NCBI RefSeq assembly: GCF_002751875.1
Contig: NZ_NMZM01000006.1
Coordinates: 62,001-126,000 of the forward strand
Length of the DNA: 64,000 bases
Direction of reading: 5' to 3'
From: Oceaniglobus indicus
Lineage (GTDB): Bacteria > Pseudomonadota > Alphaproteobacteria > Rhodobacterales > Rhodobacteraceae
Part shown: in pieces, positions 40,074 through 49,074 of the stretch
How positions within the stretch are numbered: position 1 is the first letter of the stretch
How the letters are laid out: each line of letters opens with the position of its first letter
Made by a program: the position numbers and the translations under genes
The notes under the pieces: model-generated
Seen by the model: only the letters and a program-made list of their open reading frames with translations
What the model was told of the DNA's origin: nothing
Databases searched by the model: none

Positions 40074-40097
40074 GGCGGGGCCATGATCGGCCCCGCC
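40074..40097 (-). terminator. Intercistronic hairpin between dctP and dctQ
   Basis: GGCGGGGCC and GGCCCCGCC are perfect 9-base arms with a 6-base loop, and on the minus strand TTTT follows. It begins 17 bases after the dctP stop. Such a leaky terminator or mRNA-stabilising hairpin lets the soluble binding protein be made in excess over the permease. Confidence 0.7.
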
Positions 40098-40113
40098 AAA
40101 GCGTCGATCGGGA

Positions 40114-41130
40114 TTACTTGGCGACGAGGCCCAGCTGGTCCAGATACTCGAGGTGCGATTCGACCAGGGCCTTGGCTTCCGGCGTATCGGCGAACTCGGG
40201 CCAGGTGGCCTGGGCTGCGGCACGGAATTCGGCCATGTCTTCCTCGGCCCATGCGCTCACCGTGACGCCTTCTTCGCGCAGCTCGGCCGCGGCTTCGGCG
40301 TTCAGCTTCTCGAAGGTCAGCGCGGTGCGCAGCGCCAGCGATTCCATCGCGGTCGAGATGATCGCGCGGTGATGCTCGGGCATCGAATCCCACTTGTCCT
40401 TGTTGCAGGCCAGGTGGTCGGACGGCATCGAATGGAAGCCGGGATAGTTGGCGTATTTCACCAGGTCATAGAGGCCGATGGACTTGTTGTTGGCCAGGCC
40501 GGAATAGTCCGTCGCATCGATGATGCCGGTTTCCAGCGCGGTGAAAACCTCGGTGAAGTCCATCACGATCGGCTTGGCGCCCAGCTTTTCGAAGATCTTG
40601 GTTTCCATGCCCGGGGGCGAGCGGAACTTCCAGTTCTCCAGGTCGGCGACCTTGGTGATCGGCTTCTTCGAGGCCAGGCTTTCCTGACCATAGATCCACC
40701 AGCCGACCAGCTGCATGTTGTATTCGTTGTAAAGTTCCTGCGCGGCTTCCATGCCACCGCCGTAATACAGCCACGACAGCTGCTGATACGGGGTCGCGTA
40801 GCCGCCCATGATGTCACCGACGAACTGGAACGCGCTGTTCTTGCCGGTCTGATAGGCGCCGCCGGTGAAGTCGCAATCGAGGATGCCGGTTGCGGCCGCA
40901 TCGAAGGTTTCGACGGTTTTCACGACCGAGGACGAGAAGAACATCTCGATCTCGATCTCGCCGTTGCTCATCAGCTCGATCTTGTCGACGAATTCCTGTG
41001 CCAGCTTGCCCGACGTCTGCTCGGGGTTGTAGTGCGACTGGATCCGCAACGTCGTGGTTTCTGCAAACGCACCGGTTGCCACCAGGGTCGTTGCTGCGAG
41101 CGTCGCCGCAGCTGTCTTAATAAATGTCAT
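40114..41130 (-). CDS. dctP: TRAP transporter periplasmic substrate-binding protein (DctP, TakP-like)
   Basis: This 338-residue protein has a Sec signal peptide (MTFIKTAAATLAATTLVATG, cleavage after AFA). The mature part has the DctP fold with the conserved arginine segment WKFRSPPGMETKIF, VFTALETGIIDATDYSG and YANYPGFHSMPSDHL, closest to the TakP-like (2-oxoacid/COG4663) subgroup that binds carboxylates through the arginine and a metal. A sugar acid or keto acid is the expected ligand, in keeping with the catabolic genes. The start has GGGAGGACTCC immediately upstream. First gene of the minus-strand unit. Confidence 0.93.
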   Translation of the reverse strand: MTFIKTAAATLAATTLVATGAFAETTTLRIQSHYNPEQTSGKLAQEFVDKIELMSNGEIEIEMFFSSSVVKTVETFDAAATGILDCDFTGGAYQTGKNSAFQFVGDIMGGYATPYQQLSWLYYGGGMEAAQELYNEYNMQLVGWWIYGQESLASKKPITKVADLENWKFRSPPGMETKIFEKLGAKPIVMDFTEVFTALETGIIDATDYSGLANNKSIGLYDLVKYANYPGFHSMPSDHLACNKDKWDSMPEHHRAIISTAMESLALRTALTFEKLNAEAAAELREEGVTVSAWAEEDMAEFRAAAQATWPEFADTPEAKALVESHLEYLDQLGLVAK

Positions 41131-41251
41131 GGAGTCCTCCCAGACTGGATGAATGTCACGACAGCCGCGTGTTCGTCCCGCATTAGCCGCGTCGCAAAAT
41201 CGTATCAACGTCGATCAGCCCGGGCAAGAACGTAATTTAAAAATATAAATC

Positions 41252-41280
41252 TTGAAATTTCGACCCGATATCGATTTTAT
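41252..41280 (+). promoter_or_regulatory. Likely gntR promoter in the AT-rich divergent region
   Basis: The 180-base gap 41131-41310 between dctP and gntR contains an AT-rich core (41231-41280). On the plus strand TTGAAA (41252-41257), 17 bases, then TTTTAT (41275-41280) form a plausible sigma-70 promoter. Two small palindromes, GAAATTTC (41254-41261) and CGATATCG (41266-41273), lie between the boxes and could be GntR half-operators. A promoter for dctP should also lie here but I cannot place it. Confidence 0.42.
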
Positions 41281-41310
41281 CGCCGTGAACCTTGGGAGGG
41301 GGCCGCGGTG

Positions 41311-41988
41311 ATGACCGACAAGATCGGAACGCCCGATATACATGAGGATTTGCGCCGTCGGCTGATCACCGGTGGCTTCGTGCCGGGCCAGAAGCTGAAG
41401 CCGGACGAATTGCGTGGCGCCTATGGCTGTTCGATCAACACCGTGCGCGAAGTCCTGCTGCGGCTGTCGTCGGCCGGATTGGTCACCTTCCAAGATCAGC
41501 GCGGCTTTCGCGCCCGCGAATCATCGCTGCGTCATCAGCACGAATTGACGCAGATGCGGGTGCTGCTGGAACAGGAAGGCGTCGCGATCTCGATGCGGGA
41601 CGGCGGCCTTGAATGGGAAGCGCAACTGACCGCCGCCCATCACAAGCTGTCGCACATCGAGGCCCGAATCGCGGCCCTGGGCGCGGTCGAGCCGGTGCTG
41701 GACACCTGGTGCGCCGCCGAATGGGAGTTTCACGAGACGCTGATATCGGCGTGCGGGTCCGACCTGATGCGCCAGACCTATGCCGCGATCTATGATCAGT
41801 TTCGCCAACAGCTTGTCACCCGCGAGACGAACTTCGGCTATTATCCCAACAACGTCGCCGAACACCTTGGCATCGTCGAAGCGGCCCTGGCTCGCGACGA
41901 AGCGTTGTGCCGGCGCCGTATCCACGAACACCTGGCCCGCAACCTGCTGCCCCTTGACGCGACGGCACCGATGCGAAAGCTCGCCTGA
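41311..41988 (+). CDS. GntR-family (FadR/FCD) transcriptional regulator
   Basis: This 225-residue regulator has an N-terminal GntR winged helix (about residues 8-70, with FVPGQKLKPDELRGAYGCS and STVREVLLRLS-like NTVREVLLRLSSAGLV) and an all-helical FCD ligand-binding domain with metal-site residues in EWEFHETLISACGS and EHLGIVEAALARDE. Such regulators respond to carboxylates and sugar acids. It lies between the two divergent halves of the island and probably represses both. Start ATG 41311 after GGGAGGGGG; a GTG one codon earlier is possible. Confidence 0.9.
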   Translation: MTDKIGTPDIHEDLRRRLITGGFVPGQKLKPDELRGAYGCSINTVREVLLRLSSAGLVTFQDQRGFRARESSLRHQHELTQMRVLLEQEGVAISMRDGGLEWEAQLTAAHHKLSHIEARIAALGAVEPVLDTWCAAEWEFHETLISACGSDLMRQTYAAIYDQFRQQLVTRETNFGYYPNNVAEHLGIVEAALARDEALCRRRIHEHLARNLLPLDATAPMRKLA

Positions 41989-42035
41989 GACACCCAACCT
42001 TCCCTGAGACACCAACCGAAACGAAGGACGATCAC

Positions 42036-42782
42036 ATGACCAACCAGAGACTTTCCGGCAAGCGCGCGCTGATCACGGCCGCAGGACAGGGCATCGGCCG
42101 CGCCTCGGCGCTGGCCATGGCGGCCGAGGGCGCCCATGTCTTCGCCACCGACGTCAACGAGGACGCGCTGTCCGAACTGGCCGCCATGGGCCATGACAAC
42201 ATCGAAACCTTCGTGCTGGATGCCTGCAGCGACGAATCGGTCAAGGCCGGCGTCGAGCGCGCACAGCCCGATGTGCTGTTCAACTGCGCCGGGTTCGTCC
42301 ATGCCAACACGGTCCTGGACTGCACCGACAAGGATTGGGATTTCGCGTTCGACCTGAACGTGCGGTCGCAATGGCGCACCATCCGCAACGCCCTCCCCGG
42401 CATGCTGGAGCGCGGCACCGGATCGATCATCAACATGTCGTCGGCCTGTTCGTCGATCATCGGCGCGCCGAACCGTTTCGTCTATGGCACCACCAAGGCG
42501 GCCGTGATCGGTTTGACGAAATCGGTGGCGATCGAGTACATCACCAAGGGGATCCGCTGTAACTGCATCTGCCCCGGCACCGTCGAATCGCCGTCGCTGC
42601 ACGAACGGCTGAAGGCCACGGGCGATTACGAGGCCGCGATGAAGGCCTTTGTCGCACGCCAGCCCATGGGCCGGATCGCCAAGGCGGAAGAGATTGCCGC
42701 GCTGACCGTCTATCTGGCCAGCGACGAGAGCGGCTTCACCACCGGCCAGCCCCACATCATCGACGGCGGCTGGTCCGGCTGA
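42036..42782 (+). CDS. SDR-family dehydrogenase, 2-keto-3-deoxy-sugar-acid dehydrogenase-like
   Basis: The 248-residue classical SDR has TAAGQGIGRASA, Asp in FATDVNED (NAD preference), NCAG, catalytic serines in INMSSACSS and Tyr-x3-Lys in YGTTK, and the C-terminal TTGQPHIIDGGWSG. The overall pattern resembles type-2 3-hydroxybutyrate dehydrogenase and the 2-keto-3-deoxy-L-fuconate 4-dehydrogenases of bacterial L-fucose degradation. Placement before an IlvD/Edd dehydratase and an FAH hydrolase fits the latter role: oxidation at C4 of a 2-keto-3-deoxy acid. GAAGGA is upstream of the start. Confidence 0.85.
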   Translation: MTNQRLSGKRALITAAGQGIGRASALAMAAEGAHVFATDVNEDALSELAAMGHDNIETFVLDACSDESVKAGVERAQPDVLFNCAGFVHANTVLDCTDKDWDFAFDLNVRSQWRTIRNALPGMLERGTGSIINMSSACSSIIGAPNRFVYGTTKAAVIGLTKSVAIEYITKGIRCNCICPGTVESPSLHERLKATGDYEAAMKAFVARQPMGRIAKAEEIAALTVYLASDESGFTTGQPHIIDGGWSG

Positions 42783-42886
42783 TCGCCCCGGCCGGACACG
42801 GATGAAAGCGGCCCTGCGGGGCGAGTATTTCTGGCAAGAAAAAGCGGGTTCGCACACGGGCGGCCCGCATGTTCCAAGGACATCCC

Positions 42887-44671
42887 ATGACCAAGAAAAC
42901 CGAGCTTCGTTCACAGAAGTGGTTCAACAACCCGGAAAACCCGGAAATGACCGCCCTGTATCTGGAACGGTATGTTAACTATGGCCTGACACGGGGCGAA
43001 TTGCAGTCGGGCAAGCCGATCATCGGCATCGCCCAGACCGGCAGCGACCTGTCGCCGTGCAACCGCCACCACATCGAGCTGAGCAAGCGGGTGCGCGACG
43101 GCGTGATCGCCGCCGGTGGCACCGTGATCGAGATTCCGGTGCATCCGATCCAGGAAACCGGCAAGCGGCCCACCGCGATGCTGGACCGCAACCTGGCCTA
43201 TCTGTCGCTGGTGGAAACGCTGTTCGGCTACCCGCTGGACGGTGTCGTTCTGAACATCGGCTGCGACAAGACGACGCCGGCCCTGCTGATGGCGGCGGCG
43301 ACGGTGAACATCCCCGCCATCGCCCTGTCGGTCGGCCCAATGCTGAACGGCTGGCATCGGGGCAAGCGCACCGGATCGGGCACGATCATGTGGACCGCCC
43401 GCGAGATGCACGCCAAGGGCGAGATCGACGACGACGGCTTCATGGAACTGGTGGCCAGCTCGGCCCCGTCGGTCGGCTATTGCAACACCATGGGCACGGC
43501 GACGACGATGAACTCGCTGGCCGAGGCGCTTGGCATGCAGCTGCCCGGATCGGCGGCGATTCCCGCGCCCTACCGCGAGCGCGGGCAGATCAGCTATGAG
43601 ACCGGGCGACGCATCGTCGAGATGGTCCACGAGGACCTGAAACCGTCGGACATCATGACCCGCGAGGCGTTCGAGAACGCCATCGTGGTGAACTCGGCCA
43701 TTGGCGGATCGACCAACGCGCCGATCCACCTGAACGGCGTTGCGCGGCATCTGGACGTGGCGCTGAACAACGACGACTGGCAGGGGCTGGGTCACAAGAT
43801 CCCGCTGCTGGTCAACCTGCAGCCCGCCGGCGAATACCTGGGCGAGGATTACCACCGCGCCGGGGGTGTGCCGGCCGTCATCGGCGAATTGCTGAAGGCG
43901 GGGCTTTTGCCGCATCCGGACGCGATGACCGCCAATGGCAAGACCATGCGCGAGAACTGCGAAGGCAAGCTGACCGAAAACGCCGACGTCATCTATTCCA
44001 TCGACACGCCGATGCTGAAGGACGCCGGGTTCATCAACCTCAAGGGCAACCTGTTCGACAGCGCGATTATGAAGACCTCGGTGATTTCCAAGGAATTCCG
44101 CGACCGTTACCTGTCGAACCCCGACGATCCCGAGGCCTTCGAGGGCACCGCGTTCGTGTTCGACGGACCCGAGGATTTCCACGCCCGCATCGACGACGAA
44201 AGCATGGGCATCGATGAGAACTCCATCCTGATCATGCGTGGCGCCGGGCCGATCGGCTATCCCGGTGGCGCCGAAGTGGTCAACATGCGCCCGCCCGCGT
44301 ATCTGCTGAAACGCGGCATCAACGCCCTGCCCTGCCTGGGGGATGGACGCCAGTCCGGCACATCGGGCAGCCCGTCGATCCTCAACGCCTCGCCCGAGGC
44401 GGCGGATGGTGGCGGTCTGGGCCTTGTGGCGACCGGCGACCGCGTGCGCATCGACTTGCGCAAGTGCACCGCCAACATGCTGGTGGATGACGCCGAACTG
44501 GAGAAGCGCCGCGCCGCCTTGCCCGAACGGCCGTTCTCGCCCCCTAGCCAGACGCCCTGGCAGGAGCTGTTCCGCGAAAAGGTGCGCCCGTTCAGCGAAG
44601 GCATGATCCTGGACGGTGCCGACAAGTATCAGGACATCGCCCACAAGGGCCTGCCCCGCGACAACCATTGA
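42887..44671 (+). CDS. IlvD/Edd-family sugar-acid dehydratase (arabinonate/fuconate/xylonate type)
   Basis: The 594-residue Fe-S dehydratase keeps the cluster cysteines of the family in [21 protein letters not shown] and [13 protein letters not shown]. The N-terminal RSQKWFNNP and TALYLERY segments and C-terminal [20 protein letters not shown] are typical of L-arabinonate/D-xylonate-type enzymes rather than biosynthetic IlvD. It would convert an aldonic acid to a 2-keto-3-deoxy acid. I start at 42887, with AAGGAC just upstream, dropping a six-residue extension. Substrate (C5 or C6) is not fixed by the sequence alone. Confidence 0.9.
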   Translation: MTKKTELRSQKWFNNPENPEMTALYLERYVNYGLTRGELQSGKPIIGIAQTGSDLSPCNRHHIELSKRVRDGVIAAGGTVIEIPVHPIQETGKRPTAMLDRNLAYLSLVETLFGYPLDGVVLNIGCDKTTPALLMAAATVNIPAIALSVGPMLNGWHRGKRTGSGTIMWTAREMHAKGEIDDDGFMELVASSAPSVGYCNTMGTATTMNSLAEALGMQLPGSAAIPAPYRERGQISYETGRRIVEMVHEDLKPSDIMTREAFENAIVVNSAIGGSTNAPIHLNGVARHLDVALNNDDWQGLGHKIPLLVNLQPAGEYLGEDYHRAGGVPAVIGELLKAGLLPHPDAMTANGKTMRENCEGKLTENADVIYSIDTPMLKDAGFINLKGNLFDSAIMKTSVISKEFRDRYLSNPDDPEAFEGTAFVFDGPEDFHARIDDESMGIDENSILIMRGAGPIGYPGGAEVVNMRPPAYLLKRGINALPCLGDGRQSGTSGSPSILNASPEAADGGGLGLVATGDRVRIDLRKCTANMLVDDAELEKRRAALPERPFSPPSQTPWQELFREKVRPFSEGMILDGADKYQDIAHKGLPRDNH

Positions 44672-44694
44672 TCACAGACCAAGGAGAAATGTGA

Positions 44695-45543
44695 ATGAAA
44701 CTCGTCCGTTATGGCGAAGCCGGTGCCGAAAAGCCGGGCATGATCGACGCCGATGGCAAGATCCGCGACCTGTCGGCCCATGTGTCCGACATCGCCGGTG
44801 ATACCCTGTCCGACGCCGGGCTGGAAAAGCTGCGCGCGCTGGATGTGAACGACCTGCCGGTTGTCGAAGGCAACCCGCGTTTCGGCCCCTGTGTCGGCAG
44901 CATCGGCAAATTCATGTGCATCGGGCTGAACTATTCCGATCACGCCGCCGAATCCGGCCTGGAAGTGCCCGAGCATCCGGTGCTGTTCATGAAGGCCACC
45001 AGCGCCGTCGTCGGCCCGAACGACGACATCTCGATCCCGCGCAATTCCGAAACCTCGGATTGGGAAGTCGAACTGGGCGTCGTCATCGGCAAGGCGGCGA
45101 AATACGTCAGCGAAGCCGACGCGCTGGACTACGTCGCCGGCTACTGCGTGATCAACGACGTGTCCGAACGGTCGTTCCAGAACAAGCTGTCGGGTCAGTG
45201 GACCAAGGGCAAAAGCTGTGACACCTTCGGGCCGACCGGTCCGTGGCTCGTCACCCGCGACGAGGTGGGCGACCCCCAGAGCCTGGGCATGTGGCTGGAC
45301 GTGAACGGCAAGCGGATGCAGACCGGCAACACCGACACCATGGTGCACACGGTCGCCAAGATCATCGCGCACCTGTCCAGCATGTTCACCCTGCATCCGG
45401 GCGACGTGATCTCGACCGGCACACCTCCGGGCGTGGGCATGGGCATGAAGCCGAACCCGGTCTATCTGAAGGCGGGCGATACCATCACCCTGTCGATCGA
45501 AAAGCTGGGTGAACAGAAACAGTCCGTGAAGATGGACGCTTGA
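44695..45543 (+). CDS. Fumarylacetoacetase-family hydrolase, 2,4-diketo-3-deoxy acid hydrolase-like
   Basis: The 282-residue FAH-fold enzyme has the conserved core KFMCIGLNYSDHAAESG, PVLFMKATSAVVGPND, the metal-binding acidic residues in WEVELGVVIGK, and GDVISTGTPPGVGMG. This form is close in length and motifs to 2,4-diketo-3-deoxy-L-fuconate hydrolase, which cuts the diketo acid to pyruvate and a 2-hydroxy acid. A ureidoglycolate-lyase-like label is sometimes given to the same family. AAGGAGA precedes the start. It would follow the SDR step of this operon. Confidence 0.88.
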   Translation: MKLVRYGEAGAEKPGMIDADGKIRDLSAHVSDIAGDTLSDAGLEKLRALDVNDLPVVEGNPRFGPCVGSIGKFMCIGLNYSDHAAESGLEVPEHPVLFMKATSAVVGPNDDISIPRNSETSDWEVELGVVIGKAAKYVSEADALDYVAGYCVINDVSERSFQNKLSGQWTKGKSCDTFGPTGPWLVTRDEVGDPQSLGMWLDVNGKRMQTGNTDTMVHTVAKIIAHLSSMFTLHPGDVISTGTPPGVGMGMKPNPVYLKAGDTITLSIEKLGEQKQSVKMDA

Positions 45544-45558
45544 GCGAAAGGCCCCGCG

Positions 45559-46518
45559 ATGAAACCCGGACTTCTTCTTATCGGCGACGCGACCCAGCGG
45601 ATGCTGGACCGTTTCGACGCCGAATTCACGGTGCACAAGCTGGCCGAGATCGACGATCTGCAGGCTTGGCTGGCCGAGAACGGTGAGGGCATCATAGCCG
45701 TCGCCACCAACGGTCATGCGGGTGTGAAGCCCGAGATCATGGCGGGGCTGCCCAACCTCAAGGTCGTCAGCTGCTATGGCGTGGGATACGACGGCGTCGA
45801 CACCGACGCCTGTGTCGAACGCGGCATCCTGGTGGCCCACACGCCGAACGTTCTGAACGACGACGTGGCCAACACCGCCATCCTGCTCATGCTGGCGGCC
45901 TCGCGCGATCTGGTATTCAACGATGCCTACGTGCGCGCCGGACGGTGGGAGAAAGAGGGCAACACGCCCCTGACCCGATCACCGGAAGGCAAGACCTACG
46001 GCATCGTCGGGCTGGGCCGGATCGGCGAAACGATCGCCGAAAAGCTGGCGGCGTTCAACGCCAGGGTCGTCTATCATTCACGCAACAAGAAGGACGGGGT
46101 CGATTACGAATACTATCCCGACCTGGTGAAGATGGCCGAGGACAGCGATTACTTGATCGTCATCACACCCGGTGGCGCCGCCACCGACAAGCTGGTGAAC
46201 AAGCAGGTGATCGAGGCGCTGGGACCGCAAGGCACCCTGATCAACGTCGCCCGCGGCACGGTCGTGGACGAGGAGGAGATGGTGAAGGCGCTCAGCGACG
46301 GGCGCCTGGGCTGGGCCGGTCTGGACGTGTTCCGCGAGGAACCCAAGGTTCCGTCCGAACTCTATGACCTCGACAACGTCACCCTGCTGCCCCACGTGGC
46401 CAGCGCCACGCACGAGACCCGGCAGGCCATGGGCGATCTGGTCTGCCAGAACCTGTCCTCCTTCCTGAAGGATGGCACGGTCGAAACGCCGGTGCCCGAG
46501 TGCGCGCACCTGCAATAA
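45559..46518 (+). CDS. D-2-hydroxyacid dehydrogenase (GhrB/hydroxypyruvate reductase-like)
   Basis: The 319-residue enzyme has the NAD(P) loop YGIVGLGRIGETIAEK, the substrate arginine in LINVARGTVVDEEE, and the catalytic Glu/His pair ending LLPHVASATHETR. Family members reduce glyoxylate, hydroxypyruvate or other 2-keto acids, or oxidise D-lactate. In this operon it could act on the 2-hydroxy acid released by the FAH hydrolase (glycolate from a C5 acid or lactate from a 6-deoxy C6 acid), an inference. It is the last gene of the plus-strand unit. Confidence 0.9.
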   Translation: MKPGLLLIGDATQRMLDRFDAEFTVHKLAEIDDLQAWLAENGEGIIAVATNGHAGVKPEIMAGLPNLKVVSCYGVGYDGVDTDACVERGILVAHTPNVLNDDVANTAILLMLAASRDLVFNDAYVRAGRWEKEGNTPLTRSPEGKTYGIVGLGRIGETIAEKLAAFNARVVYHSRNKKDGVDYEYYPDLVKMAEDSDYLIVITPGGAATDKLVNKQVIEALGPQGTLINVARGTVVDEEEMVKALSDGRLGWAGLDVFREEPKVPSELYDLDNVTLLPHVASATHETRQAMGDLVCQNLSSFLKDGTVETPVPECAHLQ

Positions 46519-46524
46519 GCGTTC

Positions 46525-46559
46525 GGAAACGCCCCGCCGTCTGGCCGCGGGGCGTTTCC
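46525..46559 (+). terminator. Strong hairpin ending the sugar-acid operon
   Basis: GGAAACGCCCCGC (46525-46537) pairs perfectly with GCGGGGCGTTTCC (46547-46559), a 13-bp stem with a 9-base loop, starting 6 bases after the stop. No U-run follows on the plus strand, but the stem itself is very stable. Confidence 0.72.
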
Positions 46560-46671
46560 AATCCCTTCACGATTACGGCCTGACCCCCTTATTGTCTTCG
46601 CCTCTCCGCATTCCTGCCTGAATTGCCTGCGATCACTCGGGTTCTAGCGGCCAACGGAATCGAGGACGAAG

Positions 46672-47577
46672 ATGGACAGACTGACCGAGATGGAGGCCTT
46701 CGCGACCGTGGTGGACCAGGGCGGTTTCACCGATGCGGCCAAGAAGATGGGCATTTCCAAATCCGCGGTGTCCAAACATGTCTCGTCGCTCGAGGCGCGT
46801 CTGGGCGCGCGACTGCTGAACCGCACGACCCGACGGGTCAGCCCGACGGAAATCGGCCTGGCCTATTACGATCGCGCGCGCCGCGTGCTGAACGACGCAG
46901 GTGAGGCGGATTCACTGGTGACCGCCATGCAATCGGCACCCTCGGGGTTGCTGCGCATCAGCGTTGCCACCGATTTCGGCGTCAATCACCTGTCGCCGAT
47001 CCTGGGCGAATTCCTGTCCGAATTTCCCGACATCACGGTCAACATGGTGCTGAACAACCGATTCGTCGAACTGATCTCGGAAGGCTTCGACATGGCCGTG
47101 CGGATCGGCGAGCTGGAAGACAGCACCCTGCGCGCGCGCAAGCTGACCGAAACCAACAAGCGCATGATCGGCGCGCCCGCGTATTTCCAGCGCTACGGCC
47201 GGCCCTTGAAGATCGACGATCTGAACGAGCACAAGCTGCTGCATTATTCCAGCCAGTCAAACGGCGCCGTCTGGAAACTGACCGCGCCATCGGGCGAAAA
47301 ACGTCAGGTGCGCACCGCCGGCTGGCTTTCCGTCAACGATGGCCAAAGCCTGTTGAACGCCGCGATCTCGGGTCTCGGCATCGCCTATCTGCCTTCGTTC
47401 CTCTATGCCGAGTCGATGGCAAAGGGGTTGGTCGAAGAGGCGATTCCCGACCTGCCAATGGAAACCCAAGGCATTTATGCCGTCTATCCGCCGGGCCGGT
47501 TCACCCAGCCCAAGGTGCGCGCGTTCATCGACTTCCTGGCCCATTCGTTTTCCGACAAGGGTCCGGACACCTGGTAG
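46672..47577 (+). CDS. LysR-family transcriptional regulator
   Basis: This 301-residue regulator has the N-terminal LysR winged helix (MDRLTEMEAFATVVDQGGFT, then AVSKHVSSLEARLGARLLNR) and a periplasmic-binding-protein-like effector domain from about residue 90. The AFATVVDQGGFTDAAKKMG and RRVSPTEIG segments fit the large CrgA/DsdC-like LysR group. Its target is not obvious: the neighbour downstream is convergent, and the sugar-acid operon upstream has its own GntR protein. It may control distant genes. Confidence 0.9.
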   Translation: MDRLTEMEAFATVVDQGGFTDAAKKMGISKSAVSKHVSSLEARLGARLLNRTTRRVSPTEIGLAYYDRARRVLNDAGEADSLVTAMQSAPSGLLRISVATDFGVNHLSPILGEFLSEFPDITVNMVLNNRFVELISEGFDMAVRIGELEDSTLRARKLTETNKRMIGAPAYFQRYGRPLKIDDLNEHKLLHYSSQSNGAVWKLTAPSGEKRQVRTAGWLSVNDGQSLLNAAISGLGIAYLPSFLYAESMAKGLVEEAIPDLPMETQGIYAVYPPGRFTQPKVRAFIDFLAHSFSDKGPDTW

Positions 47578-47578
47578 A

Positions 47579-48505
47579 TCAGCGCGTCACGATCGCCTCG
47601 ACCCGCCGGTTCGCCAATCGCCCCTCGTCCGATGTGTTCGCGGCCCGGGGGGCCAAAAACCCCACACCTTCGGCGCGCAGGCGATCGGCCGGAACCTCAT
47701 AATCGCGGATCAGCCTTTGGCGTACGGATTGCGCGCGCCGCTTGGACAGGGCGATGTTGCCGGCCAGGCCGCCTTCGTCGTCGGTATGGCCCACCAGTGT
47801 CACCACCGTCGCCGGCGTATCGCGCAGGTAATCCGCCAGATCCCGCAGCGACGTGAAATCGCCGTCCGACAGGTCCGACGACCCGGTATCGAACAACAGG
47901 TCATCCAGCGGCGCCGCGCCCGTGTTGCGCAAGGCATCGGCAAGATCGCCCTCGGCCACCGTCGCAAGCGGATCCATCGACTTGCTTGATGTGACCACAC
48001 GCACGGCTTCGCTGTCTTGCGGCGTCACCTCGGTCATCTGGACGAAGCCGGCACCGGGGGCGCGGCTGACCATCAGGGCAATGGCGTCGTCCTTCCCACG
48101 CTCGGCCAGAAGATAGCGGAAATCGCCCAGATCGACATACATGGCCGGCGCCGGCACCACATCGGTGGCAAAGCGGAAGTCGAACCCGCCGCAGGTGCGG
48201 TCGGCACAATCGAAAACCACGTCGTATCCGTTTGCGGTCAGCTGGGCACGCAACGGATCGAGAATCTGGAACGTGGTCAGACCCTGCGACGACAGCTTCC
48301 ACGCCGTGCGGCGGATCTGGCCGGTGAAGGCGCGCGTCTCGACCGTGCCGTTGGCGAAGGGCGACACCGGAAGCCGTGTCCGGTCGCCCGCGACGACCGC
48401 ATCGACCGTGACCCGCCCCTGCGCCGGAAGGTCAAGCGTCAGGGCCCCACTCGCAAGCGGGACAATGGCAAGGGCCGACGCGGTTATGGCGGTTCGTATC
48501 ATCAT
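47579..48505 (-). CDS. OmpA-family outer-membrane/peptidoglycan-binding protein
   Basis: The 308-residue secreted protein has an N-terminal signal peptide (residues about 1-20, ALAIVPLASGA) and a middle domain with two cysteines in CADRTCGGFDFRF, resembling DUF4892. A C-terminal OmpA peptidoglycan-binding domain (about 200-305) contains LVGHTDDEGG and NIALSKRRAQSVRQ. It probably anchors in the envelope. The ATG 48505 overlaps the stop of the AhpD-like gene (ATGA), so it is the last gene in a four-gene coupled operon. Confidence 0.88.
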   Translation of the reverse strand: MMIRTAITASALAIVPLASGALTLDLPAQGRVTVDAVVAGDRTRLPVSPFANGTVETRAFTGQIRRTAWKLSSQGLTTFQILDPLRAQLTANGYDVVFDCADRTCGGFDFRFATDVVPAPAMYVDLGDFRYLLAERGKDDAIALMVSRAPGAGFVQMTEVTPQDSEAVRVVTSSKSMDPLATVAEGDLADALRNTGAAPLDDLLFDTGSSDLSDGDFTSLRDLADYLRDTPATVVTLVGHTDDEGGLAGNIALSKRRAQSVRQRLIRDYEVPADRLRAEGVGFLAPRAANTSDEGRLANRRVEAIVTR

Positions 48506-49074
48506 CGGTATGAAGCGTGATACTCCGGGTTTGGTTTCATGTCCGTTGCGCTGGCAACGCGATTGCTCATGTTGAAGAACGCCGCGACCGATGCGATGTC
48601 CCAGATATCGCGGTCGGAAAACCCTGCGTCGCGCAGCGCCTGCCGATCCGCATCCACGACAGTATGGCATGATTCTGTCAATTTTGCGGCAAAGCCCAGC
48701 ATCGCTGCCTGGCGTGCGTCCAGCTTGGCCACACGCCAGTTCAACACGATCTGTTCCCCCAGGATCGGATCGCCCGACAACTGGCGAACCGCCGCACCAT
48801 GGGCCGCAAGGCAATAGAAACAACGGTTTATGGATGAAACAACCACCGCGATCATCTCGCGCTCAAGCTTGGTCAGGTTGCTGTCGCCCAGCATCAGGTC
48901 GTTGTACATCGCCGTGAATGCATCGAACTTGGCCATGTCGAAGGCGTAAGACCGCAACACATTCGGCACCATTCCCAGCTTTTCCTGGCAAATGTCGAAA
49001 TACTTCTGCTTGTCGGCGGGCAGCGGATCGACCTGCGGCAGGTCCAGCGCGGTCGGTCGGTCGGTGTCGGTCAT
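48502..49074 (-). CDS. AhpD-like / carboxymuconolactone-decarboxylase-family peroxidase-related protein
   Basis: The 190-residue all-helical protein has the AhpD-core redox motif SSINRCFYCLAAHG (Cys-x2-Cys plus downstream His), with LTKLEREMIAVVVS before it. Members of the uncharacterised-peroxidase-related group (TIGR01926-like) share this length. It would reduce peroxides or serve as a thiol relay in the cytoplasm. The start has GGGAGATGAAAC. It overlaps the GNAT gene before it and the OmpA-like gene after it by 4 bases each. Confidence 0.9.
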   Translation of the reverse strand: MTDTDRPTALDLPQVDPLPADKQKYFDICQEKLGMVPNVLRSYAFDMAKFDAFTAMYNDLMLGDSNLTKLEREMIAVVVSSINRCFYCLAAHGAAVRQLSGDPILGEQIVLNWRVAKLDARQAAMLGFAAKLTESCHTVVDADRQALRDAGFSDRDIWDIASVAAFFNMSNRVASATDMKPNPEYHASYR

